Below are positions 1 through 7,934 of a stretch of DNA of 64,000 nt, piece by piece. Every line of letters starts with the position of its first letter. Position 1 is the stretch's first letter. The stretch spans positions 111,602 through 175,601 of the forward strand of contig NZ_JADCKC010000004.1 in NCBI RefSeq assembly GCF_014982805.1, written 5' to 3'. Source of the DNA: Gemmiger gallinarum (GTDB lineage: Bacteria; Bacillota; Clostridia; Oscillospirales; Ruminococcaceae). The translations under genes and the position numbers were made by a program. The notes below the pieces were generated by a model. It was given only the letters and a program-made list of their open reading frames with translations. It was not told the DNA's origin and made no database searches.

Positions 1-42
1 CTGCTCTGCCTGATCCCCCTCATCCGGGGCATTCGGGACTGA
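1..42 (+). CDS. 3' end of a truncated upstream gene
   Basis: The first 14 codons of the window read in frame 1 as a hydrophobic tail ending in RGIRD and a TGA stop at 40-42. A membrane segment followed by a short charged tail fits the C-terminus of an integral membrane protein. The gene starts outside the window, so no family can be assigned. Confidence 0.5.
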   Translation: MLCLIPLIRGIRD

Positions 43-62
43 GGCGTCCTCTTAACAATTCC

Positions 63-115
63 CAAACAAAAGGCAAACAAAATCCAAACATCCCCCGGGT
101 AGGATACCGGTATCC
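63..115 (+). promoter_or_regulatory. Phased CAAACA direct repeats and a palindrome
   Basis: The hexamer CAAACA occurs at 63-68, 74-79 and 85-90, exactly 11 bp apart, the usual phasing of OmpR/PhoB-class response-regulator sites. A perfect 14-bp palindrome, GGATACCGGTATCC, follows at 102-115, just ahead of the gene starting at 149. The repeats and palindrome are seen directly; the regulatory role is inferred. Confidence 0.5.
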
Positions 116-148
116 CCTTCCACCCTTTTCCCGATTGGAGACAACGCC

Positions 149-1075
149 ATGTCCGGACACCGCCTCTCCCGCCCAAAAACAACCAACCGCTTCTCCTTCC
201 GGCCGCCGCTTTTCCCCTGCTGTCTGGGGGCGGCGGCCTTTTCCGCTGCCGCCCTCTGGAAGGCGGCCGCTCCGGAACAGCTTCCCCTGCCCGCCCCGGC
301 GGAGTACGCCCTCTACACGGCGGCGGGGGTATTTCTGGCCCTGGCGGTCTGGGCGGCGATTGCCTGTGTGCGGCGGGCCTCTCCCCTGCGGGCCGTCTCC
401 CGCGCTGCCTGCCGCCATCCCCTTCTCGCCCGGCTGTATGACGACGCCGACCTCCGCATTCGGTGGACAGGGTACGGCTCCCTTGCCTTCAGCGGCATAC
501 TCGCCCTCTCCCGGCTGGCGGCGGGCTGGCAGCTGGCCTCCCGGTGGCTCACGGTACTGGCGGGGTACTCTCTGGCATTGTGCGCCACCTGGGGACTGGT
601 TTTGCGGGGCAGCCGGGCAGCCGCCCGGCTGGACGATCCCGACGCCCGGCTGCGGGCAGGCTGGAAAACCTACCGTCTGTGCGGGGCGCTGCTGGTTTTG
701 CTGGCCCTGACCCTGCTGGGCGTGGCGGTGCTTATTGTGCGGGAGGACAACGGCTTTGTCTATGACGGCTTCCGGATCTTTGCCGTGGCCTTCTATGACT
801 TTTACAGCCTGATCTCCTCGGTGGTCTTTCTCATCCGGTTCCACCGCCGCCGCTCCCCCGACCTGCTGGCCCTGCGGCAGATCCGCTTTGCCGCCTCCCT
901 TGTCTCCATGCTCTCCCTCCAGACCGCCATGCTGGCAGCCTTCGGGACGGATACCCCCCTGCCTCTGCGCCGCCTCATGAACCTGGCCACCGGCAGCGCC
1001 GTCTGCCTTCTGTTGGCACTGACCGGTCTTTTTATGGTGCTGCGGGCCAGGCGGCAGCTGTTGCCTCCCCCGTGA
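149..1075 (+). CDS. Polytopic membrane protein of unknown function
   Basis: This 308-residue protein has roughly six or seven hydrophobic segments (near residues 20-40, 50-75, 115-135, 140-165, 190-212, 222-240 and 280-303) joined by short Arg-rich loops, so it should sit in the cytoplasmic membrane. The ATG at 149 follows a GGAG at about 137. I do not recognise a family and see no catalytic motif. The phased CAAACA repeats upstream suggest response-regulator control. Overlapping ORFs in other frames lack the membrane pattern and were treated as shadows. Confidence 0.7.
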   Translation: MSGHRLSRPKTTNRFSFRPPLFPCCLGAAAFSAAALWKAAAPEQLPLPAPAEYALYTAAGVFLALAVWAAIACVRRASPLRAVSRAACRHPLLARLYDDADLRIRWTGYGSLAFSGILALSRLAAGWQLASRWLTVLAGYSLALCATWGLVLRGSRAAARLDDPDARLRAGWKTYRLCGALLVLLALTLLGVAVLIVREDNGFVYDGFRIFAVAFYDFYSLISSVVFLIRFHRRRSPDLLALRQIRFAASLVSMLSLQTAMLAAFGTDTPLPLRRLMNLATGSAVCLLLALTGLFMVLRARRQLLPPP

Positions 1076-1147
1076 CCGTCAAATTCTGCACACTGCTTTT
1101 TTTGCCCCATACCGGGCATTCCCCCGGTGCCCCGTCAAAAAGTGGAA

Positions 1148-1176
1148 TTGCACCGGGTTTTTGAGTATGCTATACT
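1148..1176 (+). promoter_or_regulatory. Promoter of the DUF1846 gene
   Basis: TTGCAC at 1148-1153 and TATACT at 1171-1176 are separated by 17 bp, a good sigma-A match. The ATG at 1260 lies about 84 nt downstream of the -10. Confidence 0.65.
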
Positions 1177-1259
1177 GGATTTGGTATGTATTTTGGGAAA
1201 AGGGGATGCTCCCGCCCCGGGGGTGCCCCCACAGATTTTGCAGAGGAAGTGGGACGCAG

Positions 1260-2750
1260 ATGAATATAGGATTTGACAACAACAAATATCTGGTCATGCA
1301 GTCGGCGCACATCCGGGAGCGCATTGCTCAGTTCGACAACAAGCTGTACATGGAATTCGGCGGCAAGCTGTTTGACGATTACCATGCTTCCCGGGTGCTG
1401 CCCGGCTTTCAGCCCGACTCCAAGCTGCACATGCTGCTGCAGCTGAAGGACCAGGCGGAGATCGTTATCGCCATCAGCGCCGAGGCCATCATCAGCAACA
1501 AAAAGCGGGGCGACTACGGCATCACCTACGACATGGACGTGCTGCGCCTTATCGACGCCTTCCAGGGGGTGGGCCTGTTTGTGGGCAGCGTCTGCATCAC
1601 CATGTACACCCCCGAGCCGGAGGTCATTGCCTTTGAGCAGAAGCTCCAGACCCTGGGCATCCGCAGCTTCCGCCATTACAAGATCGCCGGCTATCCCGGC
1701 GATGTGGCCCGCATCGTCAGCGACGAGGGCTACGGCAAAAACGACTACATCGAGACTCAGCGTCCCCTCATTGTGGTGACCGCCCCCGGCCCCGGCAGCG
1801 GCAAGATGGCCGTCTGCCTGTCCCAGCTCTACCATGAGTACAAGCGGGGCATCAAGGCGGGGTATGCCAAGTTCGAGACCTTCCCCATCTGGAACCTGCC
1901 CCTCAAGCATCCGGTCAACCTGGCCTACGAGGCAGCCACCGCCGACCTCAACGATGTCAACATGATCGACCCCTTCCATCTGGAAGCCTACGGTGAGACC
2001 GCCGTCAACTACAACCGGGACATTGAGATCTTCCCGGTGCTCAACGCCATGTTCGAGCTCATTGCGGGCAAGAGCCCCTACCGCTCCCCCACCGACATGG
2101 GCGTCAACATGGCGGGCAACTGCATTGTGGACGACGAGGTCTGCCGGGAGGCCTCCCTCAAGGAGATCCTCCGCCGCTACATGAAGTGCCTCTGCGACCA
2201 GAAGGTGGGCGGCACCGTCAAGGATGAGCGCTTCAAGCTGGAGCTGCTCCTCAACCAGGCGGGCCTGACCGTGGGCAGCCGGGCGGTGGAACAGCAGGCC
2301 CATGCCCGCTCCCAGGCCACCGGAGGCCTGCCCGCCGCCGCCATCGAGCTGCCCGACGGCACCATCGTCACCGGCAAGACCGGTCCCCTGCTGGGCGCCG
2401 CCTCCTCCGCCCTTCTCAACGCCCTGAAAAAGCTGGCGGGCATCGATCAGGAGATCGAGCTGGTCTCCGCCCGTGCCATTGAGCCCATCCAGACCCTCAA
2501 GACCACCTACTTCGGCAGCAAGAACCCCCGCCTGCACACCGATGAGATTCTCATCGCCCTGTCCAGCTCCATCTCGGAGAACAAGTATGCCGCGGCGGCG
2601 TTGAACCAGCTGCCCAATCTGCGGGGCTGCGACATGCACTCCACCGTCATCCTCTCCCGGGTGGACAGCGAGACGCTGAACTGCCTGGGCATCTACGTCA
2701 CCTGCGACCCCGTCTACGAGGAAGAAGACCGCAAGTACCACAAGGTCTGA
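1260..2750 (+). CDS. DUF1846 family protein
   Basis: The 496-residue product begins with MNIGFDNNKYL and carries the family's characteristic N-terminal blocks EFGGKLFDDYHASRVLPGF and LLQLKDQAEIVI, plus a glycine-rich APGPGSGKMA segment near residues 175-186 that resembles a nucleotide-binding turn. Length is typical of DUF1846 (about 490-500 residues). These cytosolic proteins are widespread in Firmicutes and their biochemical role is not settled. The ATG at 1260 was chosen because AGAGGAAGTGG lies just upstream and family homology starts exactly there; an in-frame start at 1161 would add non-conserved sequence. It is probably monocistronic. Confidence 0.93.
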   Translation: MNIGFDNNKYLVMQSAHIRERIAQFDNKLYMEFGGKLFDDYHASRVLPGFQPDSKLHMLLQLKDQAEIVIAISAEAIISNKKRGDYGITYDMDVLRLIDAFQGVGLFVGSVCITMYTPEPEVIAFEQKLQTLGIRSFRHYKIAGYPGDVARIVSDEGYGKNDYIETQRPLIVVTAPGPGSGKMAVCLSQLYHEYKRGIKAGYAKFETFPIWNLPLKHPVNLAYEAATADLNDVNMIDPFHLEAYGETAVNYNRDIEIFPVLNAMFELIAGKSPYRSPTDMGVNMAGNCIVDDEVCREASLKEILRRYMKCLCDQKVGGTVKDERFKLELLLNQAGLTVGSRAVEQQAHARSQATGGLPAAAIELPDGTIVTGKTGPLLGAASSALLNALKKLAGIDQEIELVSARAIEPIQTLKTTYFGSKNPRLHTDEILIALSSSISENKYAAAALNQLPNLRGCDMHSTVILSRVDSETLNCLGIYVTCDPVYEEEDRKYHKV

Positions 2751-2793
2751 CCCCGTCTTTTCCCGCCCTGCCGGGCGGTCATCATGATATCAG

Positions 2794-2844
2794 GCGCCGT
2801 GCATTTGTCAGGAGTTTGACAAATGCACGGCGCTATTGTATGCT
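2794..2844 (+). promoter_or_regulatory. Promoter overlapped by a 17-bp inverted repeat
   Basis: A perfect 17-bp inverted repeat (arms 2794-2810 and 2817-2833, loop GGAGTT) lies between the DUF1846 gene and the response-regulator gene. Its right arm contains most of a consensus -35, TTGACA at 2816-2821, paired at 17-bp spacing with TATGCT at 2839-2844. The hairpin has no T-tract, so it is a poor intrinsic terminator and could be an operator. The sequence facts are direct; the operator role is inferred. Confidence 0.65.
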
Positions 2845-2890
2845 GACGGCAGAACACCCTGACATTTCCAACGCCAAGGAGGACTTTCCC

Positions 2891-3565
2891 ATGGCCACCA
2901 CCATTCTCATTGCCGAGGACGACGCCGACATCCGGGAGGTGCTCCGCCTCTATCTGGAGGGGGAGGGCTTTGCGGTGGCGGAGGCTGCCGACGGTGACGC
3001 CGCCCTGCAGCTGGCCCGCTCCGCCGACCCCGACGCCGCCATTCTGGACGTGATGATGCCGGGCATGAACGGCTACGAGCTGACCCGGGCTTTGCGGCGG
3101 CAGAGCGATATTCCCATCCTGATCCTGTCCGCCAAAAGCCAGGACAACGACAAGATCCTGGGCCTCAACCTGGGGGCTGACGACTACATTGCCAAGCCCT
3201 TCAATCCCATGGAGGTGGTGGCGCGGCTGAAAGCCCATCTGCGCCGGGCGGGGCGCGCCCGCCGGGACACCCTGACGGTGGGCCCCCTGACCCTGGACAC
3301 CGCCGGGCTGCAGCTCTACAAAAACGGCGAACCCATCCCCCTCACCCCCACCGAGTACAAGATCCTGGCCCAGCTCATGGCATCGCCGGGGCGCATCTTC
3401 ACCAAGGTGCAGCTGTACGAGGGCATTGCCGGGGAATACTTTGAGAGCAACGACAACACCATGATGGCGCACATCTCCAAGCTGCGGGAAAAGATCGAGG
3501 ACGATCCCAAGAACCCGCGGTGCATCATCACCATACGTGGACTGGGGTATAAAATTGAAGGCTGA
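2891..3565 (+). CDS. OmpR/PhoB-family response regulator
   Basis: The 224-residue protein has an N-terminal receiver domain (EDDAD acidic pocket near residues 8-12, phospho-acceptor Asp in AAILDVMMPGMNG near residue 53, conserved Lys in DDYIAKPF near 103) and a C-terminal winged helix (about 130-222). It should bind direct-repeat DNA when phosphorylated by the kinase whose gene overlaps its 3' end. The ATG at 2891 follows AAGGAGG at about 2876; the longer in-frame start at 2816 lies inside the promoter. A likely target is the CTTAAGG/CTTGAGG repeat upstream of the ABC genes at 5251-5268. Confidence 0.93.
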   Translation: MATTILIAEDDADIREVLRLYLEGEGFAVAEAADGDAALQLARSADPDAAILDVMMPGMNGYELTRALRRQSDIPILILSAKSQDNDKILGLNLGADDYIAKPFNPMEVVARLKAHLRRAGRARRDTLTVGPLTLDTAGLQLYKNGEPIPLTPTEYKILAQLMASPGRIFTKVQLYEGIAGEYFESNDNTMMAHISKLREKIEDDPKNPRCIITIRGLGYKIEG

Positions 3566-5162
3566 ACCACACCGGGACAGCGGCCTCTTCGGCCTGCTGG
3601 TCCGAAACTATCTCTTCTTCACCCTCACCCTGCTGCTCATTGCGGCGGGGATCTATCTGCTGTGGGATGCCCAGCTCAACCGGCTCTTCGACCCCTTTGA
3701 CTGGGACAGCCTCCTCACCGACGACCGGCTGGCCGCGGGGGACTACGACGCCCTGGCCCGCCGCCTGAAAGGGGCGGACAACGCCTTCTCGGTGCTGGAT
3801 ACGGAGGGGGCGGTGCTCTACCAGTCCGACCCGGAGGTCTGCGTCACCCTGACCCCCGCCGAGCTGGCCTGCGTCTGTCCCTACGACGGCAGCTATTACA
3901 TCGAGGCCTTTCCCGAGCGGGACGCCGACGGCAACACCCGCTACCGGGTGCTTCGCTATACTCTCGAGGACGGCATGACCGACATCGACGCCGAGCTCTT
4001 GCTGGATGAACACTTCCGGGTGCTGGCCGGCAGCCTGGTGCCGGGGCAGACCGCCTACACCGCCCGGCAGTACGCCATCCTCAGCGGGGCCTACCCCGAC
4101 CACGCCACCCTCTACCGCTATGACTTCACCGCCGACGACGGCAGCGGGCGCATCCTGCTCTTGCAGGTGGCCCTGCCCGACGAGCAGGCCATCTACCAGG
4201 CCTCCCAGGATTCCTGGCGGGTGTGGCTGCTGGCCATTCCCCTGTATGTGGCCGCGGCGGGCTTTTTCATCCATCAGATCAGCCGGCGCATCCGCAAGCC
4301 TCTTGACCGGCTGCACGCGGCGGTGGTGGCCCAGGCCCAGGGCAAGCAGGTGCGGGTGGGAGACTGCGGCGGCGTGCGGGAGCTGGCCCGCATCGGGGAG
4401 AGCTTCGACCGCCTGTCCGACCGTCTGGCCGAGAGCGAGCGGGAACGGGAGCAGCTGGACCGGGAACGCCAGCAGATGATCGCCAACATCTCCCACGACC
4501 TCAAGACGCCGGTGACGGTGATCTCAGGCTATGTGGACGCCCTGGCCGACGGCAAGGTCCCCCCGGAGCAGCAGGCCCGGTATCTGGCGGCCATCCGCAG
4601 CCGCACCGCTGCCCTGACCCAGCTCATCAACGCCTTTCACGAGTACAGCAAGGTGGAGCACCCCCGCTTTGTGCTCCAGCGGCGGCAGGCGGACCTGTGC
4701 GAGTATCTGCGGGAGTATCTGGCCGCCAAGTACGACGAGATCGAGCTGGCGGGCTTCACCCTGCAGGTGGACATTCCCGAAACGCCCTGCCCCTGTTCCC
4801 TCGACCCCTTTGAGCTGGGCCGGGCGCTGGACAACCTCATCGGCAACTCCCTGCGCCACAACCGGCTGGGCACCGTGCTGTCGGTGTCTTTGGCTGTGGA
4901 GGCAGGCTGGGCCGTGGTGACGGTGGCGGACAACGGCCACGGCATCCCCGCCCACCGGCTGGAGACCATCTTTGAGCCCTTTGTGGTGGGCAGCGACGCC
5001 CGCAACCAGGGGGGCAGCGGACTGGGCCTGTCCATCACCCGGCGCATTGTGGAGCTCCACGGGGGGCGCATCGCCGTGACCTCCGCCCCCAGCACCGGCA
5101 CCGCCTTCACCATCCGGCTGCCCCTGCCCGGCCCCGGCGAAGAAACATCCCCCCAATCCTGA
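3537..5162 (+). CDS. Sensor histidine kinase
   Basis: The order is a membrane segment near residues 25-45, an extracytoplasmic sensor region of about 180 residues, a second membrane segment near 230-250, HAMP, HisKA with the phospho-acceptor His in NISHDLKTPVTVISGY (about 322), and a HATPase_c domain with the N box NLIGNSLRHN and G boxes DNGHGIPA and GGSGLGLSI. It is the partner of the response regulator just upstream. The start is uncertain: GTG 3537 overlaps the regulator by 29 bp, and TTG 3555 (overlap 11 bp) is equally plausible with GGGGT just upstream. Confidence 0.93.
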   Translation: MDWGIKLKAEPHRDSGLFGLLVRNYLFFTLTLLLIAAGIYLLWDAQLNRLFDPFDWDSLLTDDRLAAGDYDALARRLKGADNAFSVLDTEGAVLYQSDPEVCVTLTPAELACVCPYDGSYYIEAFPERDADGNTRYRVLRYTLEDGMTDIDAELLLDEHFRVLAGSLVPGQTAYTARQYAILSGAYPDHATLYRYDFTADDGSGRILLLQVALPDEQAIYQASQDSWRVWLLAIPLYVAAAGFFIHQISRRIRKPLDRLHAAVVAQAQGKQVRVGDCGGVRELARIGESFDRLSDRLAESEREREQLDRERQQMIANISHDLKTPVTVISGYVDALADGKVPPEQQARYLAAIRSRTAALTQLINAFHEYSKVEHPRFVLQRRQADLCEYLREYLAAKYDEIELAGFTLQVDIPETPCPCSLDPFELGRALDNLIGNSLRHNRLGTVLSVSLAVEAGWAVVTVADNGHGIPAHRLETIFEPFVVGSDARNQGGSGLGLSITRRIVELHGGRIAVTSAPSTGTAFTIRLPLPGPGEETSPQS

Positions 5163-5183
5163 ATAGTTTCCCTGCGTTTGAAC

Positions 5184-5233
5184 GGCCGGGGAGAAGGAAA
5201 GCGTCCTGTTTTCCTTCTCTCCGGCCTTTTTTC
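5184..5233 (+). terminator. Intrinsic terminator after the two-component genes
   Basis: GGCCGGGGAGAAGGAAA pairs with TTTCCTTCTCTCCGGCC (one G-T pair) across a short loop, and is followed at once by a run of T residues. Confidence 0.85.
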
Positions 5234-5250
5234 TGCAAACCTTGCGAAAT

Positions 5251-5299
5251 CTTAAGGTTGCCTTGAGGATGGTCAAAGGTTGGGGGTGTAGTCTATCCT
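5251..5299 (+). promoter_or_regulatory. Response-regulator direct repeat and promoter of the ABC export operon
   Basis: CTTAAGG at 5251-5257 and CTTGAGG at 5262-5268 form an imperfect direct repeat with 11-bp phasing. A -10-like TATCCT follows at 5294-5299, with no good -35 (GGTCAA at 5271-5276, 17 bp away). A weak -35 preceded by an OmpR-type tandem site is the usual layout of an activator-dependent promoter. The adjacent response regulator is the obvious candidate, by inference. Confidence 0.65.
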
Positions 5300-5325
5300 T
5301 GTCAAACCAAGGAGGTGACCCCCCA

Positions 5326-6039
5326 GTGCAGGAACAATACCCCCGGACCCGCCCCCTCATTGAGGTGCGGGGCATCCGCAAGGAATACCCTCTGGGCGAC
5401 GAGACCGTCGTCGCCCTCAAGGGAATCAATCTGAACATCATGCGCGGCGAGATCTGCTGTATCTTCGGCACATCGGGCTCGGGCAAGAGTACCTTTCTCA
5501 ACCAGCTGGCGGGCATGGAAAAGCCCACCCGGGGCGTCGTCCGCATCGGCGGGGTGCCCGTCTCCCAGCTGGACGAAAACAAACTGGCCGCCTTCCGGCA
5601 GCGGCATGTGGGCTTTGTCTTTCAGTCCTACAACCTGCTGCCCCACCTCACCGCCACCGAGAACGTGGCCCTGCCCCTGATGTTTCGGGGGGTGCCCCGC
5701 AAGGAGCGGGAGGAAGCCGCCCGCAAAATGCTCTGCCGGGTGGGGCTGCCCCACCGGCTGGACCACTTTCCCCGGCAGATGTCCGGCGGCCAGCAGCAGC
5801 GTGTGGGCATTGCCCGGGCCTTCATCGCCCGGCCGGATGTGGTTTTTGCCGACGAGCCCACCGGCAACCTGGACTCCAGGACCACGGTGGAGATCATGGA
5901 GATGATCTGCGCCTTTTCCCGCAAGTATCACCAGACCATCATCCTCGTCACCCACGACCCCGAAATGGCCGCCTACGCCGACCGCATCGTCCGCCTCATC
6001 GACGGCGAGATCGTCAGCGACGAGGCCCGCCGTTCCTGA
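5326..6039 (+). CDS. MacB/LolD-type ABC transporter ATP-binding protein
   Basis: The 237-residue ATPase shows Walker A GTSGSGKST (about residues 47-55), a Q-loop in VFQSYNLL, signature MSGGQQQRVGIARA, Walker B VVFADEP and the H-loop LVTHD. It belongs to the family that powers FtsX-like permeases for extrusion or mechanotransmission at the membrane. The GTG at 5326 was chosen because AAGGAGGTGA at 5309-5318 sits 7 nt upstream. The next two genes supply the surface protein and permease, spaced 14 and 3 bp, so the three form one operon. Confidence 0.92.
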   Translation: MQEQYPRTRPLIEVRGIRKEYPLGDETVVALKGINLNIMRGEICCIFGTSGSGKSTFLNQLAGMEKPTRGVVRIGGVPVSQLDENKLAAFRQRHVGFVFQSYNLLPHLTATENVALPLMFRGVPRKEREEAARKMLCRVGLPHRLDHFPRQMSGGQQQRVGIARAFIARPDVVFADEPTGNLDSRTTVEIMEMICAFSRKYHQTIILVTHDPEMAAYADRIVRLIDGEIVSDEARRS

Positions 6040-6053
6040 AAGGAGAATCCACC

Positions 6054-7931
6054 ATGATCACCCTGTCTGTTTTCTGCAAGCGGGCCGCCGCCCTGGCGCT
6101 GGCCCTGCTGCTCACCGGCGCCATCCTGCGCACCGCCGTCTCGGCGGAAGAACCCGACCTTTCCGCTGCCCCGGCGGCGGAAACCATCGCCCCGGAAGCT
6201 CTGACCGCCGCCCCGGAGGCTGTTCCCGAAGCCGATCCGGCGCCTCTCAACTTTTTTGCCACCAGCTACACCGTCAGCGCCCCGGGCGGTCAGAACGGCC
6301 TGGGCACCCTGCGCCGGGGGGACAAGGCGGACATCGCCGTAGTGCTCAAGGACACCGCCCTCACCACCGACGCCTTCTCCCTGGAGGACTACGATTTCAG
6401 CAAGCTCATTGACAGCTTTTCCGCCTGCACCCCCAAGGCGGAGCTGATCTCCTCGGGCAGTGAGCCGGTGAGCGTCAAGGTCACCTGCCCCGGCATCGAG
6501 TACAGCGGCACCGGCCAGAGCCTCAAGCTCAGCGCCGCCCGCAAGGGCAGCACCGACGCCCCCCAGACGGTGGAGGTCACCGTCTCCCAGGCGGAGATCT
6601 ATGTAAAGCCGGACCCCACGCCCACCCCGGCCCCCAAGGAAGTCCCCGCGCCCATGGTGCTCATCACCCGGTCGGCCCAGCCCAAGCCCCTGGCCGCCAA
6701 TGAGACCGCCGACATTGTGGTCACCTTCCAGAACACCGGCAAGACCATGGTCCAGACCCCCGTGGTCAGCTTTTCCGCCTCGGAAGCCCTGACCATCCTC
6801 AACGAGAACTCCACCTTCCTGCTCCCCGACATCGAGCCGGGCAAGAGCGCCTCAGTGACGGTGCGGGTGCAGGCCGCAAAAGAGATCCAGTCCGCCGGGC
6901 AGTCGCTGCAGGCCGACCTCAAGTTCAGCTACGACAATGCCGGCACCCTGACCCAGGCCTCCACCTCCGAAAAGCTCAACCTCTCCGCCAGCACCACCGG
7001 CGACGGCCAGAAAACCGACGCCGCCACCCCCAACGTGGTCATTCAGGACTTCAGCTACGGGGAGCAGGCCATCTCGGCGGGGGGACACTTCAAGCTGGAC
7101 TTCCGCTTCCAGAACATGGGACGCCTCAAGATTGAAAATGTGGTGGTCACCGTGGACGGAGGCGAAAACTTCGCCCTGGACGGCGGCACCAGCACCTTCT
7201 ACTACGACAGCCTGGCCTCCCGGGGGGACCAGCGCCAGAGCGTCCCCCTCATGGCCCTGCCCACCGCCAAGAGCGGCGCCCAGCCGGTGACGGTTTCCTT
7301 CAAATACGAGTATGTGGACGGGGGCAAGCGGTCCGCCTCCTCCAGCGAGATCAAGCTGTCGGTGCCGGTGGTGCAGCAGGACCGCTTCCAGATCAGCGCC
7401 CCCACCCTGCCCGAGTCCGTCACCGCCGGGGAGGAAGTGGTCCTGACCCTCAACTACGTCAACCGGGGCAAGTCCGATGTCTCCAACGTGGAGGCGGTCA
7501 TAGAAGGCAGCGGCTTTGACTCCCCCGCCAAAAACCAGTATGTGGGCAACATCACGGCGGGCACCAGCGGGTCGGTGGGCTTTGCCCTCACCCCCAGCGA
7601 CGCGGGCAAACTGAAAGTGGTGCTCAAGGTCACCTACGAGGACCCCAACCTGGAACAGCAGACCAAGGAGTTCCCGGTGGAGCTCACCGTCGCCGAGATG
7701 GCCGAGCCCGACTTTGACCCTGAGCTGGACGGCATGGCGGAGACGGGCGGCACGCCCTCCTTCCCATGGCCGGTGCTGGGCGTCATCCCCGCCGCCGCCA
7801 TTCTCATCGTACTTGTGGTGGTCCGCAAAAAGCGGGCTGCCAAGGCTGACCCCGCCCCCCAGGCCGACAACGCCGACTGGGACAACTGGGACAATGTATT
7901 TTCCGACGACGGCGACGACACGGAGGTGTGA
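6054..7931 (+). CDS. Membrane-anchored CARDB-repeat surface protein of the ABC module
   Basis: The 625-residue protein has an N-terminal signal peptide (hydrophobic near residues 10-29), several Ig-like CARDB-type repeats marked by NTGKTMVQTPVVSF, NMGRLKIENVVVTV and NRGKSDVSNVEAVI, a Thr/Pro linker PTPTPAPKEVPAP near 186-200, one membrane helix near 565-587 and a short acidic cytoplasmic tail. It is therefore extracytoplasmic and tethered. Lying between the ATPase and permease genes, it probably acts as an adaptor or substrate-binding subunit in place of the Gram-negative membrane-fusion protein. The role is inferred from context. The start follows AAAGGAGAA. Confidence 0.85.
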   Translation: MITLSVFCKRAAALALALLLTGAILRTAVSAEEPDLSAAPAAETIAPEALTAAPEAVPEADPAPLNFFATSYTVSAPGGQNGLGTLRRGDKADIAVVLKDTALTTDAFSLEDYDFSKLIDSFSACTPKAELISSGSEPVSVKVTCPGIEYSGTGQSLKLSAARKGSTDAPQTVEVTVSQAEIYVKPDPTPTPAPKEVPAPMVLITRSAQPKPLAANETADIVVTFQNTGKTMVQTPVVSFSASEALTILNENSTFLLPDIEPGKSASVTVRVQAAKEIQSAGQSLQADLKFSYDNAGTLTQASTSEKLNLSASTTGDGQKTDAATPNVVIQDFSYGEQAISAGGHFKLDFRFQNMGRLKIENVVVTVDGGENFALDGGTSTFYYDSLASRGDQRQSVPLMALPTAKSGAQPVTVSFKYEYVDGGKRSASSSEIKLSVPVVQQDRFQISAPTLPESVTAGEEVVLTLNYVNRGKSDVSNVEAVIEGSGFDSPAKNQYVGNITAGTSGSVGFALTPSDAGKLKVVLKVTYEDPNLEQQTKEFPVELTVAEMAEPDFDPELDGMAETGGTPSFPWPVLGVIPAAAILIVLVVVRKKRAAKADPAPQADNADWDNWDNVFSDDGDDTEV

Positions 7932-7934
7932 GCC

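Noticed and set aside
1170..2741. Long antisense ORF of 523 codons opposite the DUF1846 gene
   Set aside because: It is a mirror of GC-rich codon bias, composed of low-complexity G/V/H/L/A with no ribosome site, and the plus strand encodes a recognisable family.
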